A stretch of 36,185 bases of DNA, taken from contig JAIXPX010000025.1 of NCBI GenBank assembly GCA_027486035.1, forward strand, positions 1-36,185. The letters are read 5' to 3'. The notes below the pieces were generated by a model. That model had not been told where the DNA came from. It saw only the letters and a list, made by a program, of their open reading frames with translations, and ran no database searches. Shown here in pieces: positions 23,179 through 30,029 of the stretch (its first letter is position 1; each line of letters opens with the position of its first letter). The translations under genes and the position numbers were made by a program. Origin of the DNA: Erythrobacteraceae bacterium. GTDB taxonomy: Bacteria > Pseudomonadota > Alphaproteobacteria > Sphingomonadales > Sphingomonadaceae.

Positions 23179-23730
23179 TCACGCCGCCTGCTGGTGGCCG
23201 GCTGCGGCGCTGCCCAGGAGGCGGCGGTAGAGGGCGGACGGCGCATGGCTACCGCGCCCGCAGGACCAGCGCTCCTGCGTCACGCCGGTCGGCTCGAAGC
23301 CGAGCTTCCTCAGCACCTTGCCCGAGGCCGGGTTGTCGAGGAAATGCGAGGCGACCAGTTCGCGGTGGCCGAGCGTGGCGGCAATGTCGAGCACCGCGCG
23401 GCCCGCCTCGGTGGCATAGCCCTGCCCCCAATGGCGCTGCGCGATCCAGTAGCCCAATTCGAGCGCGCCGGGATCATTGGCGGCATCGCCGACGGGCCCG
23501 AAGCCGATGCAGCCGACAGCCTCGGCATCGGCGGCGCGGGTGATGAGGAAGCGGGGCGCGAGGGGATCGGCCGGCTGCGCGGCGAATTCGCGCGCGTCCT
23601 TTTCCAGATAGGGCCACGGCGCGCGGGCGAGATTGCGCACCACCGCCTCGTCGGCGATGCCTGCGAGCAGGGCCTGCCAGTCTTCGGGCCAGATGGGCCG
23701 GAGCAGCAATCTGTGACTGCGATGGAACAC
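23179..23730 (-). CDS. GNAT acetyltransferase, RimJ/RimL-like
   Basis: A 183-aa N-acetyltransferase. It has the RimJ/RimL-like opening (RSHRLLLRPIWPEDWQALLAG) and motif A GYWIAQRHWGQGYATEAGRAVLDIA, with the acetyl-CoA pyrophosphate loop Q/R-x-x-G-x-A in RHWGQGYATE. The C-terminal LDNPASGKVLRKLGFEPTG is also conserved in that subgroup. The acceptor is unknown. The start is GTG 23730, with AAGGGAG upstream at a normal distance. The gene lies downstream of rpmA on the same strand, beyond a terminator/antiterminator-like region (23835-23947), so some expression could depend on read-through from rplU-rpmA. Confidence 0.82.
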   Translation of the reverse strand: MFHRSHRLLLRPIWPEDWQALLAGIADEAVVRNLARAPWPYLEKDAREFAAQPADPLAPRFLITRAADAEAVGCIGFGPVGDAANDPGALELGYWIAQRHWGQGYATEAGRAVLDIAATLGHRELVASHFLDNPASGKVLRKLGFEPTGVTQERWSCGRGSHAPSALYRRLLGSAAAGHQQAA

Positions 23731-23834
23731 TTGCGTTCTCCCTTCCTCGCCCCGCGCCGCCTCTAGGCCGCGTGGATGACGGTTTCGCGGCCGCGAAACA
23801 TTAAGCTTGCGCAGCTTTTTCGAGGGAGAATGCG

Positions 23835-23947
23835 AAAAAAGGGAGACGGACCCCCTCGGTGCGAGGACGGTCCCATCTCCCTCATCTGGTCGGTCTTTCA
23901 CCGACCGGGACCGTCCTTGCCGGACGATCCCTTTATCGAATCGTCCG
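23835..23947 (-). terminator. rpmA downstream terminator with competing antiterminator stem
   Basis: On the minus strand, an 8-bp hairpin (23921-23928/23940-23947) follows rpmA directly. Next comes stem C, GGACGGTCCC/GGGACCGTCC (23907-23916/23865-23874), which encloses a 7-bp hairpin (23888-23906). Last is stem D, a roughly 15-bp imperfect terminator (arms 23869-23881 plus 23863-23866, with 23841-23857), followed by six T on the minus strand (23835-23840). Stems C and D share 23865-23866 and 23869-23874, so they cannot both form. Stem D with its T-run is a convincing intrinsic terminator; the antiterminator role of stem C is inference. Confidence 0.65.
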
Positions 23948-23948
23948 C

Positions 23949-24218
23949 TTACTCTGCGGCTTCGGCCATCACGTCTACCGAGACGTATTTGCGGCCGAGC
24001 TTGCCCGCGTGGAATCGGACCACGCCTGCATCCAGCGCGTAGAGGGTATGGTCCTTGCCCATGCCCACGTTCACGCCCGGATAGACGCGGGTGCCGCGCT
24101 GACGGATGATAATGTTGCCGCCGATCACTTCCTGACCGCCGAACTTCTTCACGCCGAGACGACGACCGGCCGAATCACGACCATTGCGCGACGAACCGCC
24201 TGCTTTCTTGTGTGCCAT
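23949..24218 (-). CDS. rpmA: 50S ribosomal protein L27
   Basis: An 89-aa protein with the classic L27 N-terminus ([29 protein letters not shown]) that reaches toward the peptidyl transferase centre, followed by the [32 protein letters not shown] core. Bacterial L27 starts this way without the cleaved leader found in some Firmicutes. It lies 14 nt downstream of rplU with GGAGCG as ribosome-binding site, the standard L21-L27 operon. Downstream is a complex terminator. Confidence 0.97.
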   Translation of the reverse strand: MAHKKAGGSSRNGRDSAGRRLGVKKFGGQEVIGGNIIIRQRGTRVYPGVNVGMGKDHTLYALDAGVVRFHAGKLGRKYVSVDVMAEAAE

Positions 24219-24232
24219 GGCTCAGTCGCTCC

Positions 24233-24610
24233 TTATTCTGCCGAGGCAGCCGCTTCGGCGGCTTCGGTCTTGGTCTTCTTGGCGGCAGCCTTCTTCGGCT
24301 TCGCGGCTTCGCCCGCGCCCACGGCGGTGATGCGCAGCAGGGTCATCTGCTGGCGGTGGCCGTTCTTGCGGCGATAATTGTGCCGACGGCGCTTCTTGAA
24401 GACGATCACCTTCTCGCTCTTGGCCTGGGCGATGATCTCGGCCGAGACGGTCACCGACTTGGCATCGGCGAGCGAGTCGCCTTCACCGGCCAGCAGAACG
24501 TCGCCCAGCGTGATCGTGTCGCCGGCTTCGCCTGCGAGCTTCTCAACGGCAATCTTGTCTCCGGCGGCAACCCGATATTGCTTGCCGCCCGTGCGCACTA
24601 CAGCGAACAT
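24233..24610 (-). CDS. rplU: 50S ribosomal protein L21, extended C-terminus
   Basis: A 125-aa protein; L21 proper is the first ~103 residues ([20 protein letters not shown]..., ending [22 protein letters not shown]). An Ala/Lys-rich tail ([21 protein letters not shown]) of about 22 residues follows, a common alphaproteobacterial extension of unknown role. It is first in the rplU-rpmA operon. The start is ATG 24610, as the open frame upstream is a read-through shadow. A plausible sigma-70-type promoter lies about 110 nt upstream. Confidence 0.96.
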   Translation of the reverse strand: MFAVVRTGGKQYRVAAGDKIAVEKLAGEAGDTITLGDVLLAGEGDSLADAKSVTVSAEIIAQAKSEKVIVFKKRRRHNYRRKNGHRQQMTLLRITAVGAGEAAKPKKAAAKKTKTEAAEAAASAE

Positions 24611-24719
24611 GGCTCTAAACTCTCTAACTGTGCTTGTGCCCGGACAGGCGGAGCGGATGCCACGCCAACCGAACGGCAATGCGAGGCTTGCGAAGGTGCA
24701 GGCCCCGGAAAGATGGTGG

Positions 24720-24748
24720 CCGTTAGGGGAAAGGCTCCGCCAAGTCAA
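24720..24748 (-). promoter_or_regulatory. Candidate promoter for rplU-rpmA
   Basis: On the minus strand TTGACT (24748-24743), a 17-nt spacer and TAACGG (24725-24720) form a housekeeping-like -35/-10 pair: strong at -35, weak at -10. Transcription would start near 24713, leaving an untranslated leader of about 100 nt before rplU. This is identified by eye. Confidence 0.42.
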
Positions 24749-24862
24749 CGCCCGAGCAGCGCGGCCGGGGCCAAAAAGTGGCATCCTGAAGCCGCCGGAG
24801 GAAATCGGTCACGGCGCTTTGCCCCGGCCGGGCGGCATGGTAGTGGGATCGGGGGATCGACA

Positions 24863-25369
24863 ATGCGTGTGAACGGAATGAAACTGCTGGCTCTCTTGCC
24901 GATTGCGGCCTTGCTGTCGGCCTGTGCCGGCGGGAAGGACCAATACCCCTCGCTGGCGCTGCGCCCGTTCGAAACCGGCGCTGTTCCGCTTGGCGGTCCG
25001 CCGCGTGCGCCTGCCCCGACTCGTCCCGCGACGCCCGCCGCCCGGATCGCCGAACTGCGCGCCGCCGCGGCCGCCTCGCAGGACGCTTTTGCCGCCCGCG
25101 AGAACGATGCCGCACGCCTCGCCCGCGCCGCGGCCGGCCAGCCGTTCGAAAGCAACGCGCGCGCGACGGCCATGGTGGCGCTGGCCGAGCTCGATTCGAA
25201 ACGCGCAGCGACCGCGGGCACCCTTGCCAGCCTCGACAGTCTCGCTGCCGAGGCCGCCAGCGCGCTCAGCCCCGATCCGGCGCTTGCCGGAGCACAGGCC
25301 GAAGTTGCCGCACTGCTCGCCCGTCAGGATGCGACCATTGCGCGGCTGTGGGAGGTAATGGGATCGTGA
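24863..25369 (+). CDS. Putative lipoprotein
   Basis: A 168-aa protein whose N-terminus (MRVNGMKLLALLPIAALLSAC) is a lipoprotein signal, with the lipobox LSAC at 18-21 and Cys21 as the lipidated residue. Residue 22 is Ala, consistent with outer-membrane sorting. After a Pro-rich linker (PPRAPAPTRPATPAARI) comes an Ala-rich helical region, likely coiled coil, with no known domain. The function is unknown. Its TGA overlaps the GTG start of the FNR-type regulator (GTGA), so the two are co-translated, an unusual pairing. The start ATG 24863 has GGGGGATCG upstream; the long open frame further upstream is not supported. Confidence 0.72.
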   Translation: MRVNGMKLLALLPIAALLSACAGGKDQYPSLALRPFETGAVPLGGPPRAPAPTRPATPAARIAELRAAAAASQDAFAARENDAARLARAAAGQPFESNARATAMVALAELDSKRAATAGTLASLDSLAAEAASALSPDPALAGAQAEVAALLARQDATIARLWEVMGS

Positions 25370-26055
25370 ACCTTGCGTGCAGCACCTGCCCCGTCAAGGA
25401 AACCGCCGCCTGCGCGGTCCTGACCCCGGAGGAACGCGGCGCCATGGCTGCGGCAGGCCGCACCCGCACGCTGAAGCGCGGCGAGATGCTGTTTGCCGCA
25501 GGCGACGAGGAGGCTGCCTGTGCCACCCTCCTGACGGGCGCGCTCAAGGTCTCGGCGATCGACGTGGATGGCAACGAGCAGATCCTCGCGCTGGTCCATC
25601 CGGCCGGCTTCATCGGCGAGCTGTTCGCGCCTTTCGCCCATCACGACGTCGTCGCGCTGACCGATAGCCGGCTGTGCACCTTCGCCAAGGCCGATATCGA
25701 ACGGGCGATCGAGGACTACCCCGCTCTCGCCCGCGCGCTGCTGCGCCGCAGCCAGGCAGACCTGCTGGCGACACGCAACCTGCTCGAGCTGACCGGCCAC
25801 GCCAGCGCCGAGGCGCGGCTGGCGGCCCTGCTCCACGATTTCGCGGCCGCCGCGAGCGAAAGCTCATGCCACCCCGCCCCCCATTTCGAACTGCCGCTGA
25901 CCCGCGGCGAGATCGGCAACATGCTCGGCCTCACCATCGAGACCGTCAGCCGCAAGCTGGGCGAGCTCGAGGACATGGGCGCGATCAAGCGCGAGGGGAA
26001 GCGCGGGATCGCCCTGCGCAACCCGGAGCTGCTGCACGCAATTTCGGGACGGTAG
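25366..26055 (+). CDS. FnrL-type Crp/Fnr transcriptional regulator
   Basis: A 229-aa regulator with an N-terminal Fe-S-type Cys cluster C5-x2-C8-x7-C16 (ACSTCPVKETAAC) and a fourth Cys at 104 (SRLCTF), where FNR has its fourth ligand. This suggests an oxygen-labile [4Fe-4S] sensor. The cyclic-nucleotide-fold domain follows, then the HTH TRGEIGNMLGLTIETVSRKLGELEDMG with the E..SR recognition pattern of FNR, which reads TTGAT-N4-ATCAA. GTG 25366 is preferred over GTG 25348 because GGAGG at 25351-25355 is well placed for it and it gives the overlap with the lipoprotein gene. An FNR-like box lies about 550 nt downstream, before the neighbouring membrane gene. Confidence 0.88.
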   Translation: MNLACSTCPVKETAACAVLTPEERGAMAAAGRTRTLKRGEMLFAAGDEEAACATLLTGALKVSAIDVDGNEQILALVHPAGFIGELFAPFAHHDVVALTDSRLCTFAKADIERAIEDYPALARALLRRSQADLLATRNLLELTGHASAEARLAALLHDFAAAASESSCHPAPHFELPLTRGEIGNMLGLTIETVSRKLGELEDMGAIKREGKRGIALRNPELLHAISGR

Positions 26056-26063
26056 GGCCGCGA

Positions 26064-26092
26064 GGCGGCAGCGGGGGAGAGGAGCTGCCGCC
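26064..26092. terminator. Bidirectional terminator after fnr
   Basis: A 9-bp perfect stem GGCGGCAGC (26064-26072) / GCTGCCGCC (26084-26092) with an 11-nt loop lies in the 50-nt gap between the convergent fnr gene and the small membrane protein gene. Confidence 0.65.
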
Positions 26093-26105
26093 CCGAGGGG
26101 ACGAT

Positions 26106-26546
26106 CTAGCGGACCAGCGCCGCAATCACCGCGACCGCAAGGCCCCAGACCACCAGCAGCGCCGGCAGGATCAGGACCTGGATGGTTGCATCCCGCGCCG
26201 CAAGCCTGCCGGTGTTGGTCATGATCCCCTTGAGGCCGAACTCGCCCATGGTCTGCGGCTCGCTGGTGTTGCCGGCAAGGCGCGTCCAGACAGCCGGAAC
26301 GCCGAAGCCGGCGATGATGAAGACGACGAAGATCGCCATGGGGATCGCCAGCTGCGGGTTGGCGAAGGCGCTGCCGACGACCAGCAGGAAGCCGAGATAG
26401 CCCGCCACCGTCGCCCCATAGAGCGCCTTGGGCAGGCCGAAATTGCGGTCGCTCTCGACCTGATGACGGACCGGCGCTTCGGCGTCGGGCAGGGCGACGA
26501 TCCGGGCCTCGCCGCGGGCGATGAGATTGTGGACGATGTGGCTCAT
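26106..26546 (-). CDS. Small membrane protein, possible FNR target
   Basis: A 146-aa protein of unknown family with about three membrane helices: about 48-66, 69-88 and 122-142. A soluble N-terminus (MSHIVHNLIARGEARIVALPDAEAPVRHQ) of about 40 residues precedes them. No motif is recognised. ATG 26546 has a strong Shine-Dalgarno (AAGGAGG). An FNR-like box at 26600-26613 and a GGTAAT-like -10 near 26579-26574 sit upstream, so regulation by the FNR-type protein encoded next to it is a specific inference. The Shine-Dalgarno is also one arm of a 9-bp inverted repeat. It is downstream of moaE, which ends at 26610. Confidence 0.72.
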   Translation of the reverse strand: MSHIVHNLIARGEARIVALPDAEAPVRHQVESDRNFGLPKALYGATVAGYLGFLLVVGSAFANPQLAIPMAIFVVFIIAGFGVPAVWTRLAGNTSEPQTMGEFGLKGIMTNTGRLAARDATIQVLILPALLVVWGLAVAVIAALVR

Positions 26547-26549
26547 GTG

Positions 26550-26575
26550 ATCCTCCTTGATAGTGGAAGGAGGAT
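26550..26575 (-). repeat. Inverted repeat covering the Shine-Dalgarno
   Basis: ATCCTCCTT (26550-26558) and AAGGAGGAT (26567-26575) are perfect 9-bp complements with an 8-nt loop. On the minus strand the 3' arm is the ribosome-binding site of the small membrane protein gene. A transcript starting upstream of 26575 would hide the Shine-Dalgarno, while one starting near 26565 would not contain the 5' arm. Confidence 0.5.
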
Positions 26576-26599
26576 TACCGGGCGCAGGTCCTACCTGCT

Positions 26600-26613
26600 T
26601 TGACGGGGATCAA
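26600..26613 (-). promoter_or_regulatory. FNR/FixK-like box
   Basis: On the minus strand the sequence is TTGAT-CCCC-GTCAA, one base from TTGAT-N4-ATCAA. Its centre is at 26606.5. If it acts at -41.5, transcription starts near 26565 and a -10 region falls near 26572-26579, where TAATCC and GGTAAT overlap. The box overlaps the moaE stop codon. Confidence 0.5.
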
Positions 26614-27068
26614 ATCGGCTCGTGCCAACGCGAAAGGTCGGCGTGGTCCTGATCGCGCGGCTCGATCCAGTGCCATTGCCCGCCCCGCTTCTCGCGCTTC
26701 CAGAACCAGGCGGCGCTTTTCAGGTGATCCATGCAGAAATCGACCGCGTCGATGGCGTCGCGGCGGTGGAGCGCGGCGGCCGAGACGCAGACGATCGGCT
26801 CGCCCGGGCGCAGCACGCCGACGCGGTGGACCATCAGCAGGCCCATCAGGTCGAAACGGCCAAAGGCCCGGTCGGCAAGCGCGTGCATCCCGGGCAGTGT
26901 CAGCGGCTCGTAATGGGTGAGTTCGAGCGCCTCGACCCCCTGATCATAGCGCACCTCGCCCACGAAGGTGCAGACGCCCCCGAGGCCGGGATTGGCCTGC
27001 GTGAACGGGCCGATCAGCGTGCCGGGGATGAACATCTGGTGGAGCAGGCGGATGTCGCGCATCGGCAT
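26610..27068 (-). CDS. moaE: Molybdopterin synthase catalytic subunit
   Basis: A 152-aa large subunit of molybdopterin synthase, which transfers sulfur from MoaD to precursor Z (cyclic pyranopterin phosphate). GGVCTFVGEVR, ALELTHYEPLTLPGM, GLLMVHRVGVLRPGEPIVCVSAAALHR and FCMDHLKSAAWFWKRE (with the active-site Lys region) are the family blocks. It lies 3 nt after moaD, so it is last of the moaA-moaD-moaE run. Its stop codon overlaps the FNR-like box that faces the next gene. Confidence 0.93.
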   Translation of the reverse strand: MPMRDIRLLHQMFIPGTLIGPFTQANPGLGGVCTFVGEVRYDQGVEALELTHYEPLTLPGMHALADRAFGRFDLMGLLMVHRVGVLRPGEPIVCVSAAALHRRDAIDAVDFCMDHLKSAAWFWKREKRGGQWHWIEPRDQDHADLSRWHEPI

Positions 27069-27071
27069 TGG

Positions 27072-27311
27072 TCAGCCCCCCGAGACCGGCGGCAGCAGCG
27101 CGATCTCGTCACCGGCGCCCGCCTGCAGACCGGCCTTGTCGGCCAGCAGCGCGCCGTTCAGCGCTACGCGGTTCCTCGGATCATCCACCGCCTCGGCCAG
27201 CGCCGAAGGCAGCGCGGCCTTCAGACCGGCCCAGCCGAGCGGGGCCGCGAGCTGAAGCGAGGGCGCGCCCGCAAGGTCGGCAAGCTTGCCGAGGAAGACG
27301 ATGGTGACCAC
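27072..27311 (-). CDS. moaD: Molybdopterin synthase sulfur carrier subunit
   Basis: A 79-aa beta-grasp ubiquitin-like protein that ends in Gly-Gly, the site of thiocarboxylation, and carries sulfur to MoaE. The core TIVFLGKLADLAGAPSLQL and DEIALLPPVSGG match MoaD. Start is GTG 27311 (no ATG nearby), one nucleotide after the moaA stop, so its translation is probably coupled to moaA. Confidence 0.9.
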   Translation of the reverse strand: MVTIVFLGKLADLAGAPSLQLAAPLGWAGLKAALPSALAEAVDDPRNRVALNGALLADKAGLQAGAGDEIALLPPVSGG

Positions 27312-27312
27312 C

Positions 27313-28371
27313 CTATCCCCCCGTCATCGACATGTGCCGCGCCAGCGCCGGGGCCGCCCCCCGCTCGTCCATGCGGAAATGGTGCTTCTCGGGCTTGATC
27401 CTGAGCGCCTCGTCGAGCGCGGCGGAAAGCCTGGCCTCGGGCGCATCGGAGCGCAGCGCCGCGCGCAGATCGACCCGCTCACCCCCGCCAAGGCAGGGGT
27501 AGAGCTGGCCGGTCGCGGTCACCCGCAGGCGGTTGCAACCGGCGCAGAAATTGCCGGTGTGCGGGGTGATGAAGCCCAGCCTGCCGCCGGTTTCGGCAAT
27601 GTCGACATAGGTCGAAGGCCCGCCGGTCCTGTGGTCGCTCTCGGTCAGGGTCCAGCGCTCCGCGAGGCGCGCGCGGATGGCGTCGAGCGGGAGATATTGG
27701 TCGAGCCGCTCCTCCTCGACATCGCCCAATGGCATGACCTCGATCAGCGTCACGTCGTGGCCTTCGGCATGGCCCCAGGCGATGAGATCGGGCAGTTCCT
27801 GCTCGTTCACGCCCTTCAGCGCCACCGCGTTGAGCTTGACCTTGAGCCCGGCGGCCTTGGCCGCCGCGATGCCTTCGAGCACCTGCGGCAGGCTGTCGCG
27901 GCGGGTCAGCGCGGCGAATTTCGCGCGGTCGCGCGTGTCGAGCGAAACATTGACGCGCCGCACCCCCGCCCGCGCCAGCGCCTCGGCATGGGCGGCGAGC
28001 TGGGTGCCGTTGGTGGTCAGCGTCAGCTCCTCCAGGCCATGCCCCAGCCTGCGCCCCAAGGCGCTGAACAGATCGATGATGTCGCGCCGCACCAGCGGCT
28101 CGCCGCCGGTGATGCGGATCTTGGTCACACCCCGCGCGATGAAGCCGGTGGCAAGGTCGTAGAGCTCCTCGAGGCTCAGCACCTCCTTCTTGGGAAGGAA
28201 GGTCATGCGCTCGGGCATGCAATAGGAACACCTGAGGTCGCAGCGGTCGGTCACCGACAGCCGCAGATAGGTTATCCGGCGCATAAAGGCATCGACCAGC
28301 GGCGCGGGCCGATCGCCGACGAGGATCAGGTCGGGCTTGCGGGCAGGAGCGGGCGACACGCGGTCATTCAT
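27313..28371 (-). CDS. moaA: GTP 3',8-cyclase
   Basis: A 352-aa radical SAM enzyme that converts GTP to 3',8-cyclo-dihydro-GTP, the first step of molybdenum cofactor synthesis. The N-terminal cluster is C44-x3-C48-x2-C51 (CDLRCSYC). The C-terminal cluster uses C276, C279 and C293 (CAGCNRL...YPC). The C-terminal Gly-Gly needed for activity is present (TGG). ITGGEPL and EVMPLGD are other signatures. The start ATG overlaps the upstream SDR-like gene by 8 nt. MoaC, which acts next, is not in this window. Confidence 0.95.
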   Translation of the reverse strand: MNDRVSPAPARKPDLILVGDRPAPLVDAFMRRITYLRLSVTDRCDLRCSYCMPERMTFLPKKEVLSLEELYDLATGFIARGVTKIRITGGEPLVRRDIIDLFSALGRRLGHGLEELTLTTNGTQLAAHAEALARAGVRRVNVSLDTRDRAKFAALTRRDSLPQVLEGIAAAKAAGLKVKLNAVALKGVNEQELPDLIAWGHAEGHDVTLIEVMPLGDVEEERLDQYLPLDAIRARLAERWTLTESDHRTGGPSTYVDIAETGGRLGFITPHTGNFCAGCNRLRVTATGQLYPCLGGGERVDLRAALRSDAPEARLSAALDEALRIKPEKHHFRMDERGAAPALARHMSMTGG

Positions 28372-28681
28372 CGCACACCAGATACTGCCCTGTCACGCCG
28401 GGCGCATCTGCCAAAAAACACAAGGTTGCCTCGCGCGCCGCGCCGGGCGCCCCAGCGACCACATTGACGCGCGCCGGCGCCACTTCGCGGGCCAGATCGC
28501 GGGCGAGCGCGAGGCGCCAATCGCGGTGATCGCGCGCGGCAGGCGGCAGGAGAATGGCGAGCGCGGTGGTCCCGGGTTCGGCCAGGATCGCGCGGGCGGC
28601 CGCGAGGTGGAAGGCCATGAAGGCGCCTGCCGCATCGAGCGCGCTGTCCGGCAGCAGGCCGACCTCGAGCTCGCGCTGCAC
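28364..28681 (-). CDS. Short SDR-like Rossmann fragment, reduced pteridine-reductase-like gene
   Basis: A 105-aa protein that resembles only the C-terminal half of a short-chain dehydrogenase. LALARDLAREVAPARVNVVAGAPGA parallels the SDR stretch L..LA.E.AP..IRVN.V.PG, and ATLCFLADAPGVTGQYLVCDE parallels the closing FLASD...ITGQ.L.VDGG block. The N-terminal glycine-rich NAD(P) motif and the Y-x3-K catalytic pair are absent, so reductase activity is unlikely. It starts at GTG 28681, 4 nt after the folB stop, and overlaps moaA by 8 nt. A full-length SDR (FolM-like dihydropteridine reductase) would make sense beside folB; this looks like a diminished relative that is still expressed. Function unknown. 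Confidence 0.6.
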   Translation of the reverse strand: MQRELEVGLLPDSALDAAGAFMAFHLAAARAILAEPGTTALAILLPPAARDHRDWRLALARDLAREVAPARVNVVAGAPGAAREATLCFLADAPGVTGQYLVCDE

Positions 28682-28685
28682 CCGT

Positions 28686-29072
28686 TCAGCCCCCGTGTTC
28701 CGGGCGGCGTTCGCGGTGGAGGGTGATGCCGATCTGCTCGTTCGCCTCGGCGATGGCGAGCTTGACGATCTTGACCGTCACCGCCTGCACCCTGGCATCC
28801 TGCACGAACAGCGTTGCGCAGATGTGGTCCGCCACCGCCTCGATCAGCTTGAAGTGCACGCCCTCGGGCAGCCCGTCGGAGGCGGCGAACTTCAGATCCA
28901 TGTAGTTCTTGGAGGCGTCGAGCGGGGTGTCGGGTTCGTAGCGATCCGCCACCGCATAACGCGCCGCGACCGAGATGCGCAGCGGCTGGGGCTTGCCGGT
29001 CTCCTCGGAATAGATGCCGGTCAGGACATCGACGACGAGATCATTGACTTCGAGGGTAAGCGAATCATGCAT
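28686..29072 (-). CDS. folB: Dihydroneopterin aldolase
   Basis: A 128-aa protein of the FolB family (tunnelling fold), which cleaves dihydroneopterin to 6-hydroxymethyl-dihydropterin in folate synthesis. The N-terminal VNDLVVDVLTGIYSEETGKPQPLRISV and the later LKFAASDG...FKLIEAVADHICATLF are typical, and VKIVKLAIAEANEQIGITLHR closes the protein. It is first of the leftward run folB-SDR-like-moaA-moaD-moaE, which links two pterin pathways. ATG 29072 is chosen over the adjacent ATG 29068. A palindromic repeat lies upstream. Confidence 0.85.
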   Translation of the reverse strand: MHDSLTLEVNDLVVDVLTGIYSEETGKPQPLRISVAARYAVADRYEPDTPLDASKNYMDLKFAASDGLPEGVHFKLIEAVADHICATLFVQDARVQAVTVKIVKLAIAEANEQIGITLHRERRPEHGG

Positions 29073-29095
29073 GGGAGCGCCCTTAGAACATCGCG

Positions 29096-29120
29096 CCGAA
29101 AAGTGGGCACCGGTTTTCGG
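29096..29120. repeat. CCGAAAA palindromic intergenic repeat
   Basis: CCGAAAA (29096-29102) and TTTTCGG (29114-29120) surround GTGGGCACCGG. This hairpin resembles the CCGAAAAGTGGG..CCGGTTTTCGG intergenic repeats found in many alphaproteobacterial genomes. Only one clear copy is in the window. It lies between the methyltransferase gene end and folB, and may serve as a terminator or mark a repeat family. Confidence 0.6.
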
Positions 29121-29138
29121 CTACCGGCAATGCGACAA

Positions 29139-30029
29139 CTATCCCGGATTGCTCCATCTGGCGAAGATTGCGGTGGGCAGGAGTCGCCCGCCCGCTCCGT
29201 CCTCGCGCACGGCCAGATCGCCGTGCTCGATCACGCCGGGAAGATGGCCGAGCGCTTCTTCAAGCAGGCCGGCAATCGCAAGGCTGCTCATGCGCACGGC
29301 ATAGACGGTGAGAAACAGGAAGCGGCTGCCGGTGTCGAGCAGCTGCGCGCAATCGGTGACAAGGCCAGGGAGATGCTCCTCCAGCCGCCACACCTCGCCC
29401 TCCGGCCCGCGGCCGAACTTGGGGGGATCGAGGATGATCCCGTCATAGCGCCGCGCGCGCCGCACCTCGCGGGCGGTGAACTTGGCAGCGTCGTCGGTCA
29501 GCCAGCGGATCGGGCGATCCTCCATGCCCGACAGCGCGGCGTTCTCGCGCGCCTGGGCGACCGATTTCTTGGAGGCATCGACATGGGTCACCCGCCCGTG
29601 CCGCGACAGGGCGAGCGTGCCGAGGCCGGTGTAGCCGAACAGGTTCATGGTTTCCGCCTCGGTCATCTCGCCGAGCTGCTCCCGCATCCAGTCCCACACC
29701 GGGGCCATGTCGGGGAAGAACTGCAGGTGGCGGAAAGGGGTCGGGCGGGCGGTGAAGCGCACCTCGTTCCAGGCGAGCTCCCAGCCCTGATCGGGCAGAC
29801 GGCCGGCAAACTGCCAGCGCCCGCCGCCGTCCTCATCGGAGCCGGGGATGAACTCGCCATCGGCCTGCCAGCTGTCGCGGCGCGGCTGCCACAGAGCTTG
29901 CGGCTCGGGACGGATGAAGGAGTAGGCGCCGAAGCTCTCCCACTTGCGCCCCGCCCCGCTGTCGAGCAGGCGGTACGAGCCCCATCCAGTGCATTCCATC
30001 ACCAGCGGCTGCTGGACGAGAGTGGCCAT
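29139..30029 (-). CDS. Class I SAM-dependent methyltransferase, RlmI-like catalytic domain
   Basis: A 296-aa protein. The N-terminal third is not a recognisable PUA domain. The methyltransferase core shows MNLFGYTGLGTLALS (motif I, about 129-142), HVDASKKSVAQARENAALSG (about 149-168) and YDGIILDPPKFGRG (DPPKF at 201-205), as in RlmI-type rRNA methyltransferases. The segment where m5C enzymes of this group carry a catalytic Cys reads FLFLTVYAVRMSS, without Cys, so 5-methylcytosine chemistry is unlikely. The substrate is unknown, presumably RNA. Its ATG overlaps the thrC stop (TGATG), placing it at the end of the cytochrome oxidase-thrC operon. Confidence 0.78.
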   Translation of the reverse strand: MATLVQQPLVMECTGWGSYRLLDSGAGRKWESFGAYSFIRPEPQALWQPRRDSWQADGEFIPGSDEDGGGRWQFAGRLPDQGWELAWNEVRFTARPTPFRHLQFFPDMAPVWDWMREQLGEMTEAETMNLFGYTGLGTLALSRHGRVTHVDASKKSVAQARENAALSGMEDRPIRWLTDDAAKFTAREVRRARRYDGIILDPPKFGRGPEGEVWRLEEHLPGLVTDCAQLLDTGSRFLFLTVYAVRMSSLAIAGLLEEALGHLPGVIEHGDLAVREDGAGGRLLPTAIFARWSNPG

